Shown here: in pieces, positions 9,801-19,700 of the stretch
Layout of the letters: each line of letters opens with the position of its first letter
How positions within the stretch are numbered: position 1 is the stretch's first letter
DNA from: Blautia sp. An249
Lineage (GTDB): Bacteria; Bacillota; Clostridia; Lachnospirales; Lachnospiraceae
Assembly (NCBI RefSeq): GCF_002159835.1
Contig: NZ_NFJL01000002.1
Span: 62,001 to 126,000 of the forward strand
DNA: 64,000 nucleotides
Direction of reading: 5' to 3'
Position numbers and translations under genes: made by a program
Notes under the pieces: generated by a model
What the model was told of the DNA's origin: nothing
The model's input: only the letters and a program-made list of their open reading frames with translations
Databases searched by the model: none

Positions 9801-10522
9801 ACCGGAAACAGGCGGGAGAGAGCTGGAAGGGAATCGGAAATGCAGCCGCCTCTGCATCCAGCTATACAGATACCACAGCGTTGGCAGGAAAAACTTATTA
9901 CTACACGGTTCGCGCTTATGTGGGAAGTTATTACAGCGATTTCGTCACTGCCGGAGTGAAAGTTTCCATTTCCATGGGAACTCCTGCCTTAAAGAAAGCG
10001 ACAGTGAATACAGACGGAACCGTAACCATAACCTGGAGCCAGACAGGGGGCGTGGAAGGATACCGGGTATTCCGGAAAACACCGGGAGGAAGCTGGAAAG
10101 GCCTGGGAAATACGGATGCCTCCGAATCCAGCTATACGGATACCACGGCGGCAGCCGGAACCACTTATTACTATACCGTTCGCGCCTTTGTGGGAAGTAC
10201 CTACAGCGGATATAATACCACAGGATTAAAAGCGGCGGTGACGCTGCAGACGCCGGCTCTGGTTTCCGCACAGGCTGTATCTGCCAACTCGGTAACCATT
10301 AACTGGGAGCAGGTAGGGGGAGCCGACGGATACCGGGTATACCGCAAAACAGCAGGAGGAAGCTGGAAAGGCCTGGGAAATGCAGATGCTTCCGAATCCA
10401 GTTATACTGACAGTACGGCAGCAGCCGGAACTACTTATTATTATACGGTAAGAGCTATGCAGGGGTCATACCTGAGCGGATATAACACAAAAGGAATTTC
10501 CGTACAGACGCCTGCAAAATGA
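6803..10522 (+). CDS. Giant secreted DUF4430 protein with Big_2 and five Fn3-like repeats
   Basis: A 1239-residue secreted protein. Order of parts: signal peptide ending near VWAAE, Glu-rich stretch (about 25-100), Ig-like domain (about 105-200), DUF4430 domain (about 203-355, with MSGWMYSLNNVFPNVGF), helical linker, about four Big_2-type Ig repeats (439-770) and five Fn3-like repeats (775-1239). Its C-terminus (ISVQTPAK) differs from the terminal pair shared by the other giants. The start was set at 6803 because AAGGAGGAG (6785-6793) lies ideally upstream; an in-frame ATG at 6773 overlaps the previous stop as ATGA but has no ribosome-binding site. Probable role: surface capture of a corrinoid or similar ligand, by DUF4430 homology and context. 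Confidence 0.88.
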   Translation: MKKQVKRFLAVFLIAVLTLPGPTGVWAAEALTEEVSGEELLQDVQESGLSLEEEEGLTEETEEAKPAEEPEEEPLAEDAEGTDTGTEKEQSLARTSRAADSQIKRFETSLEEGKAIKGSKYTFDVWAQDQEGNAMDTAVYLYPAGDLESQEPVEVNWEDTEKTSYTLDLKGKEGGAYEILIQVLSDGAVLDSMVRSIEYIPAEEGELIGYAAYDVEMFTISNGFLIEPELVPIYEGENAAIALVRLLEEHGYGYQMTGSLTSDFYLARITGMDLTQEPQLPAEVAEIKQVANSFNPDNYDYVKGGLGEFDFSSMSGWMYSLNNVFPNVGFADSYPQDGDVVRVQFTVGYGTEIGGEGGLGGSYGPDMAPGYSVGNKDELILQIARFNSAVNKDDLQAVNSIAQAYQEGMDVLYEIPASQIAIDEASIEFQNVMSGSLDELTGISLNADELTMGMNDVFPLTVSVSPSNIRIPVNAQFNSDNRETATVSANGTITATGAGTATITVSVNDGAYVEECQIYVEEVPAESLEILPHSLKLKLKEQADLEVNLTPANTTDAGKIQWSSSNEEVATVENGKVIAVGGGTAVITAKTGNLSDTCQVSVDVKNIESIQAVPRSLSLGFGQSADLQAEISPSDYSSRGILWSAATPEDEALLAVLPKGHITARETEGLATVRVTAVDEGLTSDMLVRITENPIGTTKAELPESLTMQPEAATELTAEITPANATDPLVWESSDPQIVSVTDGTLEGKKEGSAVITVYSGEKSASCKVTVKDGLTEEQIQTFENTVPSAAVSQITYCGATVTWKQVEHAQGYRIYRKTSGGSYVGLATAEGGDTLTYTDTSAIPGTTYYYTVKAYTTQDDTQYWSSYNKTGIKAVTEKLAAPKLLKTTPLSNTKLQVQWEETKGAKEYRIYRKTKGGSWTGITNVKAGTTTYTDTVKKGTTYYYTVRALYDSYMSDCDLTGISGATLATVGGLKASAKSNASVTVSWTKISGAEGYRIYRKQAGESWKGIGNAAASASSYTDTTALAGKTYYYTVRAYVGSYYSDFVTAGVKVSISMGTPALKKATVNTDGTVTITWSQTGGVEGYRVFRKTPGGSWKGLGNTDASESSYTDTTAAAGTTYYYTVRAFVGSTYSGYNTTGLKAAVTLQTPALVSAQAVSANSVTINWEQVGGADGYRVYRKTAGGSWKGLGNADASESSYTDSTAAAGTTYYYTVRAMQGSYLSGYNTKGISVQTPAK

Positions 10523-10556
10523 GAAATAAAAAAAGAAAGAAAGGAAGGTGTAAACA

Positions 10557-13500
10557 ATGAAGCGGTTTTTTCTGTTCTGCTTAACAGCGGTTTTACTTAT
10601 CTCATCACTGAGTCAGTCTGTTCTGGCAGCAGACGTTGCGCCGTCTACACTTTCCGATTATTCTGAAGAAACAACCGGGGAGACTGTTCAGAAGGAAGAA
10701 GCAGAAGAGACGGAGGAAACTTCGGAAATAACCGAAGAGACAGAAGAGGATGAACCAGAGGAAACACCAGAGGAAACACCAGAGGAAACACCAGAGGAAA
10801 CAGAGGAAGAATCGGTTTCGGATGGAGAAATTCTGGAAGAAGAGAACAGTCTCCTGGAAGAATCGGAAGAAGAAAAGGACAATCTGTTAAAATCAGAAGA
10901 AAAGGAAAATGAGAACAGCCAGAACGCTGCTTTGGCTCTTCTGGACAATGCAGAGGATACAGACAACTGGATGGAGGAGCTGTCCTTCTGGAAAACCGGA
11001 GTACGGGGAGAGGAGGGGCATCCCTACGAATTGATACCGGAATTCTCCCCGGAAATCCATGAGTATACCATGTACGTGCCGGATTATGAAAGCAGCGTTT
11101 ACGGATATGCTGTTTCCGCCCTGGCAACGGAAGACACCATAGAAAAAGAAGAAGCCGTATACGCCTCGTATACAGGAGGCAACTATGGAAATGAGGAGAA
11201 AGCCAATCTCTCCCAGGGATTTAAAAACGGAAAGGTTTATCCGCTGTCGGAGAGTGTACAGTACGGATCCGGAAAGAGCAATGATCTGGTTCTGACTTCC
11301 CAGAGCGGGACGAAGGAGTATACCGTACATCTTGTACGGGAGCTGAACCTGATGAATTTCCGGGCCAGAATCGGGGATTTTACCTATACCCTGAGCTGCC
11401 TTCCGGAAACAGAGGACGGGCTTCGTCAGCCGGCAGAGAGTTTCCGGATTTATTACAGCAAAGACCAGGAGGATCAGACGCTGCAGCTGACTGGAACGGG
11501 AATGTCCCGTTATGAAATGGGAAAAAGTTATCCCTGTAATTATCAGGTAACGGTAAACGGGGAAACCATGAACCTGGGAACGGCCTGGAAACATACGCTG
11601 ACCGGAAAGGAAGAAGAGATTACGGTGGAAATTTCCTATGAAGGGGCAATCGGAAGAACGTATCGGATTTCCCTGATTCCCACAGAAATGGAAACGGTAA
11701 CCTTTGAAACAGATACCAAGGAGGCGAAAGAGGGATTTGCCGTGGAGCTGGAGGACGCCGACGGAAATCTGATTGAAGCCGATGAGGATTCTCCCCGGCA
11801 GTATTCCCATCTTCTGAGAGGCAGAGAATATACCTACCGCGGTTATGGCAAAGGATGGAAAACCGTAAAGGGAAGTTTCGTGGCAGGGGAGGAAGAGAAG
11901 ATTGTTATTTCCTTCCGGGAGAAATCTCCGGGTCTGTATCTGGAAGATCTGAAAGCTTACAGCGGCTCTACCATTACATCTCCGGAAGTGGAGATGACCC
12001 GTGCCGAAGAACTGGACGAGACATTCGGGGCCCCTGTATATGTAATAAATCAGTCCAGCAGAAGCAGGAATCTGTATTTCTCTTTCCAGGCTTCTCATTA
12101 CTGGCCCAGAGCACAGAAAATGACACTCAGCACTTACGATCAGAATGAAAAGCAGAAAACCACACAGTTTACTCCCCAGACTCTGAGTCTGGAAGAGAAT
12201 GCCTCCAGCAAAATCGGTTTTCTGAATCTTCCTGCAACCGGGGGCGAGGGATGGGTCTACACTCTGACGGCAAACTATGGAGAGACAACGGAAGCCTATA
12301 AATTTGTGGTAAACCGGACTGTGGAACTAAGCAATATGAAGCTGTACGAATCCACAGATCCCAAAGCCGCCACCATTTTAAATGAAAAATTCCGTTACGA
12401 TCAGAAAGAATATACGGCAGACATCTCTGCTTCCAAAGAAGAGGTCTATCTGGCTGTGACGGATCAGGCGGATTCCCTTCTGACAGTAAACGTAAACGGG
12501 ACGCCTGTCCTTCAGACGGAGGATACCACAGAAACCTATCCCATTCCTCTGGATAAAAATGAGCCGGAGAATGAAATACAGGTAGTTCTCTCCAGAGATT
12601 CCTATTATCACGGAGAGGAATATGAGGGGATTTCCTGCCGGGCGGAAGGAATTTACACCATTTCCCTGAACCGGATTGAAACATCGGATGTTACCTTCCA
12701 GGTAACCCCTTCTGACGCCAGGATTCTGGTCTATGATTCAGCCGGAAACCGGGTCCATGCCGAAGATGAGGAAAATCTCGTCTATGGGGAGCTGTTGTCA
12801 GAAAAGGAATATACCTATGTGGTAAGCTGCTATGGCTATGAGACCCAGAGAGAAACATTTTTGCCCGGGAATAAGGAACTTCTGGAAATCCATCTGAAAG
12901 AAGCCACAACTGTGCATCCGGAGATTGACAATAACGAGTGGGTCAATTACCGCAACAGTGATGAAAATAACGGAATTACAGATGTAAGTACGGCCGTTAC
13001 GGAAAAAGAAGCAGAATTAAAATGGGCGGTCAATATCGGAGGAAGCTGGAGCAGCTCCTGTACGCCTCCGGTTATCCTGGGCGGCTGTCTGTATACAGCG
13101 GCAGGTAAATATCTGTACAAACTGGACAGAGATACAGGAGAGAAGCTGGCTGTCAGCAAAGAGCTGGCCGGAAGCGTAGGATTTGCATTAAACCCCATAA
13201 CTTACGCAGAGGGAATGATTTTCATCCAGATGCAGGATCGGATTCAGGCTTTGGACGCCACTACGCTGGAGTCTGTCTGGGTAAGTGAAAAAATAGCGGG
13301 ACAGATGCTCTCCCCGATTACTTATCAAGACGGTTATATCTATTCCGGAACCTGGAATTCCGAGACAGAAAAAGGAACTTACTTCTGCCTGTCTGTGACC
13401 GACGAGGATCCGGATAATACAGAAGAAACAAAATACTGTTCCTGGGTATATAAGCATACCGGCGGTTTCTACTGGGCGGGAAGTTACGTACAGAAAGGAA

Positions 13501-16466
13501 ACGACGGAAAGGATTATGTTATCTTCGGATCCGATGACGGATCTCTGGAAGGCGACTATGTGGATAACGCCATTTTGTATTCTGTCTGTGCACAGACAGG
13601 AGAAGAGAAAGACCTGCTGGAAGGAGTCAGCGGAGACATCCGCAGCTCCATTGTCTATGACGACGGATACGTTTACTTTGTAACAAAAGGAGGGTATCTG
13701 TACCGGGTACAGCTCAATGAGGACGGAACTTTCGGAGAGGCAATTTCCGCAGTTTTGAATTCCGATGAAAGAGGCCTGAATCTGGCTTATAAAGTAAAAG
13801 TCAGCGGTTATCCCCAGGCGGCCGCCCTGTTGTCCACAGCCTATGAACAGGTAGATTACAATCAGGACGGAAAGACGGACGGAAGAGTTTATCTGTACTT
13901 TACCTACAACTCTAAACCGGGAGGAATTTACTTCCTGACCGATGAACCGGGCCAGACAGAAGGAGAAGCCAAAATTCTCTACGATCCCCAGGACGAACAG
14001 GAAGAGTACTGTGTCAGCCCCATCTGTGTGGATAAATCGGGTACGCTCTATTATAAGAACGACTCCGGCTACTTAATGGCCGTAGGCGTAAACGGAGCCT
14101 TCCTGGATTCAGTAAAGGCAAAGGCGGATATCGGAGAGGTTGACTGGGACGTCAAATTTGTAAATACCAAATCCGATTACCTGATTCAGGTAGATACAGA
14201 TGCTTCGTATGTGGATTTCAGTTTCGGCGTTACCGAGGGAATTTCCATTTCCGTAAACGGAAAGAATACGGGAACGTACCGTCTGAATCTGGACGAAAAC
14301 GGGGAAGGAACCCTGGAAGTAAAAGTCACAAAAGAAGACAAGAGCCGGATCTATACCTTCCATGTGGAGCGGCTCAGTACAGACGCAAGTCTGCAGGCGC
14401 TTTATGTGAGTGATAACAACAGTATTCTGGAGGAAGACAGCCGCCTGACCCTGTCGCCGGAATTTGATCCCCAGACGGAACGATACCGGACGGAAGTTTA
14501 CATGGGCGACAAAAAATTCCTGAATGTCTGGGCCACTCCTACAGAAGAGAAAGCCAAGGCAAAGGTAACGGCGCTGGAAGGAGTCGAGCGAATAGATAAA
14601 ATGGATTCTGCTGTAGGAAGCTATGGAGATACCAGATACGCCGTCTATTTTAAGGAAGGTTATTCCCAGGCCAGTATACAGATAGAAGTAACGGCGCCGG
14701 ATAAAGAAACACAGAAAGTTTACCAGCTTGTGCTGCTGAGAAAAGACATCTATCCTCCTTCTCTCAGTCAGATAGAAGGAGTAAGGCAAAATGGGGAAGC
14801 GGGAGCCGTGGTATTTGAATCCAACGAAGAAGGTACTTTCTACTATCAGATTCTGCCGAAGGGAAGCCCGGAACCTTCCGTGGAAGAACTGCTGAAAGGC
14901 CAGGGACAGGAACTGAAGAAAGGAACCAACCAGTTCACTGTGGAGAATCTTTCAGAGGAAGGCTGGGACGTCTGGCTGACAGCCTCGGATAACCAGGAAA
15001 ATGTGGGAACAGAAGTTCAAAAAGGTGAGATTCACGCTTACTATCCTTATAAGATAACCATTCAGACAGAGCCTGCCGGAGCCCAGGTGCAGATTGCCAA
15101 CGCCCTTGGGGAGATCCTCCGGCCGGTAAACGGAACTTATGAATTGCTGGAAGGAAATCAATACCGGATACAGATTCAGATGAGCGAATACAAAACCATC
15201 GAAGAGACGATTACCGCTTCAAGGGAAACAACTTCTTATACCTATACGATGGAAAAACTGAAAAGTTCAGACGCCGACCTGGCGCAGCTTTATGTAAGCA
15301 GCTCAGACAACTATGGAAAAGGAAACCTGGTGCTTACGCCGGAGTTTCAGAAAGATACCATAAATTATAAAGCCTCTTATCCTGAGGACAGAAGTTATCT
15401 GAATGTCTGGCCGGTTGTCAGCAGCGGGAAGGCTTCCGTGAAAGTATATGCAGTCAGCGGAGTGAAAGCCTCCACAGTAACCAATAAAGATGAGTCTTTA
15501 ACTGAGTCGGTTTATCAGGATCCTGAGATCGGCAAAGAGCATAAATTCTGGAAAGTATATTTTGAAAACGGAGTTTATGAAGCATCTGTCCGTATCCGCG
15601 TAACGGCAGAGGACGGAACCGGAAAAGACTATTTCCTGGAACTTTCCATCACAGATACAAGGGCTCCGGTTTTAAAAGAGATTGTGGTCTCCAGAATCTC
15701 ACAGAAAGAAGCGGTCATTCACTTCTCCAGCACGGAGAAAGGCTATTACAGCTATCAGGTGACGGAGACAGGGGCGAAAACGCCGTCCCTGCAGGTAAGT
15801 GAGAAAGACGGAAAGATGGTAACAGGAGATAACGCCCTTACTCTGGATAATTTAAAGAGCGGAGGGAAGGAAGTCTTTCTTCTGGGTATGGATATGGCCG
15901 GTAACAAGAGTAATATCCTGAAGGTGGCCATTCCAAAAGAGCCCGGGGAGGGAGCCGGCGATCCTGAAGAAGGAACAGACAACAATTCTTCTTCCGGAAA
16001 CACATCGGGGACTTCTTCTTCCGGAGGTTCATCCACAGGAGCTTCCGGCGGAACTGTCACCCATAAAAACAGCCTGACAGGCAGCACGGCGAAGAAGAAA
16101 AAGACCAACTCCCTGTCGGCATCTGCCGCCCCGGAAGAAGAGAAACAGGGATTAAGCGCGGTTGCCGAAGAACTTATGGAGCGGGCCAGAGGACAGGAAG
16201 AACAGGAAGAACCCACAGAACAGCAGGACGCAGGGAAGAATGGTCAAAGCGCTCCTTTGTTCTCCTGGAAGGAACTGTCTCTTTGGCAGAAGGCAGCGGT
16301 GCTCCTGGCAGGAATCGGAGCAGGATTTCTGATCTTCTGGTTGGTCATGTACCTGCTGGAAAAGAAATCCAGACCGCAGGATGCGAAAAATGCAGTTTCA
16401 GAACTGCAGCTACAATGGAATAAGAACTCTGCATTCCGGCGTTATGCCGGAAAGGAAGTCCGGTGA
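10557..16466 (+). CDS. Giant surface beta-propeller protein with cadherin-like and PEGA domains and C-terminal membrane anchor
   Basis: A 1969-residue protein with signal peptide (1-24), long Glu-rich stretch, cadherin-like beta-sandwich (about 135-262), beta-rich middle, PEGA-like domain (about 700-780), a PQQ-like beta-propeller (about 784-1190; repeated blade strands such as ILGGCLYTAAGKYLYKLD and YDDGYVYFVTKGGYLYRV), two more cadherin-like domains (about 1274-1400 and 1567-1700) around a second PEGA-like domain, a Ser/Gly-rich linker and one membrane helix (about 1907-1933) with a basic tail. It lacks the shared Fn3 tail and is instead membrane-anchored. Bacteroides BtuG, a surface cobalamin binder, is also a propeller, so a similar job is conceivable here; that is inference. 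The stop codon lies inside the downstream riboswitch. Confidence 0.85.
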   Translation: MKRFFLFCLTAVLLISSLSQSVLAADVAPSTLSDYSEETTGETVQKEEAEETEETSEITEETEEDEPEETPEETPEETPEETEEESVSDGEILEEENSLLEESEEEKDNLLKSEEKENENSQNAALALLDNAEDTDNWMEELSFWKTGVRGEEGHPYELIPEFSPEIHEYTMYVPDYESSVYGYAVSALATEDTIEKEEAVYASYTGGNYGNEEKANLSQGFKNGKVYPLSESVQYGSGKSNDLVLTSQSGTKEYTVHLVRELNLMNFRARIGDFTYTLSCLPETEDGLRQPAESFRIYYSKDQEDQTLQLTGTGMSRYEMGKSYPCNYQVTVNGETMNLGTAWKHTLTGKEEEITVEISYEGAIGRTYRISLIPTEMETVTFETDTKEAKEGFAVELEDADGNLIEADEDSPRQYSHLLRGREYTYRGYGKGWKTVKGSFVAGEEEKIVISFREKSPGLYLEDLKAYSGSTITSPEVEMTRAEELDETFGAPVYVINQSSRSRNLYFSFQASHYWPRAQKMTLSTYDQNEKQKTTQFTPQTLSLEENASSKIGFLNLPATGGEGWVYTLTANYGETTEAYKFVVNRTVELSNMKLYESTDPKAATILNEKFRYDQKEYTADISASKEEVYLAVTDQADSLLTVNVNGTPVLQTEDTTETYPIPLDKNEPENEIQVVLSRDSYYHGEEYEGISCRAEGIYTISLNRIETSDVTFQVTPSDARILVYDSAGNRVHAEDEENLVYGELLSEKEYTYVVSCYGYETQRETFLPGNKELLEIHLKEATTVHPEIDNNEWVNYRNSDENNGITDVSTAVTEKEAELKWAVNIGGSWSSSCTPPVILGGCLYTAAGKYLYKLDRDTGEKLAVSKELAGSVGFALNPITYAEGMIFIQMQDRIQALDATTLESVWVSEKIAGQMLSPITYQDGYIYSGTWNSETEKGTYFCLSVTDEDPDNTEETKYCSWVYKHTGGFYWAGSYVQKGNDGKDYVIFGSDDGSLEGDYVDNAILYSVCAQTGEEKDLLEGVSGDIRSSIVYDDGYVYFVTKGGYLYRVQLNEDGTFGEAISAVLNSDERGLNLAYKVKVSGYPQAAALLSTAYEQVDYNQDGKTDGRVYLYFTYNSKPGGIYFLTDEPGQTEGEAKILYDPQDEQEEYCVSPICVDKSGTLYYKNDSGYLMAVGVNGAFLDSVKAKADIGEVDWDVKFVNTKSDYLIQVDTDASYVDFSFGVTEGISISVNGKNTGTYRLNLDENGEGTLEVKVTKEDKSRIYTFHVERLSTDASLQALYVSDNNSILEEDSRLTLSPEFDPQTERYRTEVYMGDKKFLNVWATPTEEKAKAKVTALEGVERIDKMDSAVGSYGDTRYAVYFKEGYSQASIQIEVTAPDKETQKVYQLVLLRKDIYPPSLSQIEGVRQNGEAGAVVFESNEEGTFYYQILPKGSPEPSVEELLKGQGQELKKGTNQFTVENLSEEGWDVWLTASDNQENVGTEVQKGEIHAYYPYKITIQTEPAGAQVQIANALGEILRPVNGTYELLEGNQYRIQIQMSEYKTIEETITASRETTSYTYTMEKLKSSDADLAQLYVSSSDNYGKGNLVLTPEFQKDTINYKASYPEDRSYLNVWPVVSSGKASVKVYAVSGVKASTVTNKDESLTESVYQDPEIGKEHKFWKVYFENGVYEASVRIRVTAEDGTGKDYFLELSITDTRAPVLKEIVVSRISQKEAVIHFSSTEKGYYSYQVTETGAKTPSLQVSEKDGKMVTGDNALTLDNLKSGGKEVFLLGMDMAGNKSNILKVAIPKEPGEGAGDPEEGTDNNSSSGNTSGTSSSGGSSTGASGGTVTHKNSLTGSTAKKKKTNSLSASAAPEEEKQGLSAVAEELMERARGQEEQEEPTEQQDAGKNGQSAPLFSWKELSLWQKAAVLLAGIGAGFLIFWLVMYLLEKKSRPQDAKNAVSELQLQWNKNSAFRRYAGKEVR
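10755..10802 (+). repeat. 12-bp tandem repeat, four copies, encoding PEET
   Basis: Four perfect copies of CCAGAGGAAACA lie in frame in the acidic region after the signal peptide of the propeller protein. Because the unit is a multiple of three, copy-number changes would only lengthen or shorten the stalk. Confidence 0.9.
16411..16416 (+). promoter_or_regulatory. Candidate -10 box upstream of the first cobalamin riboswitch
   Basis: TACAAT matches the -10 consensus at five of six positions and lies just ahead of the riboswitch, inside the 3' end of the propeller gene. No good -35 is visible at the right distance, so this is tentative. A separate transcript must start somewhere here if the riboswitch is to control only the downstream gene. 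Confidence 0.3.
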
Positions 16467-16600
16467 GAATCCGGCACAGACTCTCTCTGCTGTGATGGCA
16501 ACGAACAGGACAACAGGCCACTGGAGGAAGTTCTCCGGGAAGGCGTCCCAAGTAGGATAGAAAGCCTAAGTCAGAACACAAATAACAGAGTTGACTGTTT
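16430..16600 (+). ncRNA. Cobalamin riboswitch controlling the DUF4430 giant at 16769
   Basis: Conserved parts are visible in order: CCGGTGAGAATCCGG (16460-16474), CTGCTGTGA, the AACAGGCCACTGG segment, GGGAAGGCG and the B12-box-like AAGTCAGAACAC near 16568-16579. A strong terminator follows at 16638. Known cobalamin riboswitches switch off transport and capture genes when the vitamin is plentiful. The 5' part overlaps the end of the propeller gene: the TGA stop at 16464-16466 lies within the conserved GGTGA. Boundaries are approximate. Confidence 0.88.
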
Positions 16601-16637
16601 GTAAGCAAGGCGGACAGTTGCAGAATGGGATAATTCT

Positions 16638-16668
16638 GGAAAAAGGGCGCCTTTTGGCGCCTTTTTCC
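16638..16668 (+). terminator. Intrinsic terminator of the riboswitch expression platform
   Basis: GGAAAAAGGGCGCC pairs with GGCGCCTTTTTCC around a TTTT loop with one bulged G, followed by GATTTT. Placed about 40 bases after the B12-box and 100 bases before the start codon, it fits a transcription-attenuating off-switch. Confidence 0.8.
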
Positions 16669-16768
16669 GATTTTACAGAAAGAATATTGACCATTAAAGG
16701 AGGTGGTAGGAAAACCGGTAAACAAGAACCTATACTATAACGCGGAAAAGACAAGGAGGAGAAAAAGG

Positions 16769-19700
16769 ATGAAAAACAGATGGAAGCGTTATATGAGTAT
16801 CCTGCTGACAGCTGTGATGGCGGCGACGGCTGTGCCAACCGCTGTGTTTGCCCAGGGAGAGCAGGAGCTGAACTCAGAAATTCTGGAAACAGGCGAAGAA
16901 GAGCTGCAGGAATCTGAGCTTGATTCGGAAGAGGAAATTCTTCTGGAGGAAGAAGACACAGAAGAATCGGAAGAATTACTGGAAGAGGAGTCTTCGGAAG
17001 ACCTGGAGGAAGAGACAGAACCGGCGGAGGAAGAAACTTCCCAGCTCCAGCAGAATAAAATGGCAGTCAATGACCTTGAACAGGAACCTCAGGCATATAG
17101 TGAAGAAGACGGCCCGACCCTGGAAACCACTCTGGTGGATCAGTACGTACAGAAAGGAGCAAAAAAGACGTTTGACGTCTGGGCGAAGGATGCAGAAGGG
17201 AATAAGATTTCTTCTTCAGTAACACTGGACGGAAAAAAGGTTTCCTATAACTGGGATGACGATGCAAAGACCAGCTATACCTTAAACTTTGAAGGTATGG
17301 AAGCTGGGGAACATACAGTTGTAGTATCTGCTTCTGCAAATGACCAGACAGTGACCCTGACCTATACCATCATCTACGAACCGGCAGAAAAAGGGGAACT
17401 GACAGGATATGCGGCCTTTGATATTGAAGCAACCACAATCAGCTGTGGTTATATTGTAGAGCCGGTTCTGGTTCCCATTTATGATGGGGAAAATGCGGCA
17501 AAGGCGCTGACAGATTTAATCCGGGAAAACGGATATGACTATCAGATTACCGGAAGCATTGAATCCGGCTTTTATCTGTCCCGTATTGTGGGAGCCAATG
17601 CGGCAGGAACCAACGAAGCCACAGAACCATTGATTCTGGATGCGAAGCTGAATCCGGCCCTGGAATCTCTTGTTACCGGTTTTAACCCGGACGGAGGAAC
17701 GGAAGGCTCTCTGGGAGAGTTTAACTATACCAGCGGATCCGGATGGATGTACTGTCTGAATAATATATTCCCTAACGTGGGATTTTCCGATTCCTATCTG
17801 GCAGATGAGGATGTGGTAAGAACTCAGTTTACCCTTGCTCTGGGAAAAGACATCGGAGATTCCTACAACGGCGGAGCCGGAGCAGCGGAGGAAAGAGCCG
17901 ACAAAGACGATCTGGTTTATCTGGTGGCAACTGTAAACAGCTCGGAAAATAAAGAGACACTGCTGGAAAATGCGTCTGTCAGATCTGCTTATGATGCAGC
18001 CAATGATACAATTCTGAAACTGGACGCAGCCCAGGAAGAAGTGGAGCTGGCAACAACAAATCTGCAGAATGTCCTGACAGGGGAACAGCCGGTTTCCATT
18101 CGTTTCACTGAAGAGTCAGTTGAAGTGCCAAATACACAGAGCAGACAGTTACAGGTTGTATATGAGCCGGAAAGCGTAGAAGTGCCGGTACACCTTACCT
18201 GGACCAGCAGCGATCCGGAAACAGTTTCTGTAAACAAAAAAGGAGTTGTAACAGCGAAGAAAGCAGGAGAAGCAGTGATAACGGTTTCCTCCGAAGGCCT
18301 GAAAGCATCCTGTACGGTAACGGTACCGGAGGTGAAGCTGGAATCCATTTCCTTAAATAAAGAAGAAATGGAAATGAATACAGGAGCTTCAGAAACCTTA
18401 AGCGTTTCCTATTTCCCTGAAACAACCACCGGAGACAGAAGTCTTACCTGGAGTTCTTCCGATCCTTCTATTGTCAGTGTAGAGGATGGAACCATTCTGG
18501 CATTAAGCGAGGGAGAGGCAGTTATTACTGCACAGGCAGAAGATAAGACAGCTACCTGTAAAGTAACCGTTAAGACAGAAGAGATTCCTGTGGAAAGCAT
18601 AGAGACAGACGAGACAGAGATTTCCCTTCAGGTAGACAGCACGAAGAAGATTACGGCGAAAGCGTATCCGGAAAATACCACAGAAGATACTACGCTTACC
18701 CTGATCCCTCTGAATGAAGACGTGGTAACAGTAAGCAGTACCGCCACTTTAAAAGGCGTGGCAGAAGGAACCTCAGGAGTTGTTTTAAAAATGGGAACCA
18801 AGGCAATTCTGCTTCAGGTAACAGTAAAAAATATCTATGCCGAATCCTTTGAGTTCAGAGATACGCCGGAAACGCTGGATCTGGGAAAATCAAAGACAAT
18901 TTATCTGGACTTTGAACCGGTTGCCAGTCCTGCTGACCGAAATGATGTGGTATGGACAGTCAGTGATTCAGACATTGCATCCCTTGGTTCCACTACCGGA
19001 AATTCCTGCAAAATTACAGGAAAGAAGGCCGGAACAGTAACCATAACTGCAACGCTGGGAGAAATCAGCCGAAGCTTCGGTCTGACAATTGAGGAGCGGC
19101 CCCTGGAAGGATTTACCCCTCCGTCTGAACCGGTGTATATTACGAAACTAAATAGCTCTACTTCAGTAAAATTCACAGAAGTTCCGGAAAATACCACATA
19201 TTCCGGTAAATATAATTATGAGATTGCCGACCCGACCATTGCAAAGGTAAGTTCAGCCTCGTCCTATTCGCCAACGGCATATGTTACCGGCTTGAAGGAA
19301 GGAAAAACCACCCTGACAATTTCTGCAGCCGATGCAGATGTGGAAAAGACAGTGGAATTAGTCGTGGAAAATAGAGTGATTCCGGTTACGGGAATTTCCA
19401 TGGAGAACGAAGAAGTGTATGGAAATAAAGGAAAATCCACCAATATTTCCCTGACTTTGAATCCGTCAGATGCAAGTTATGATAAGAATAAAATCGTCTG
19501 GACGTCCAGCGATCCGGAAGTGGTTTCAGTATCCGGAAAAGGAACTTATGCAAGCGTCCAGTATTTAAAGAAAGGAACGGCTGATATTACTGCCGTTTAT
19601 GACGGAACTTATAAGGCTACCTGTCATGTTACAGTAAATGAATATCCGGTTAAGGGAGTGGCGTTTGCTGAAGATTCCTATACAGAAACCAGTGTAGGCT

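Noticed and set aside
10893..12098. Long open frame on the minus strand (401 codons) within the propeller gene
   Set aside because: It lies fully inside a strongly supported + strand gene, has no ribosome-binding site or recognisable domain, and its composition is that of an antisense shadow.
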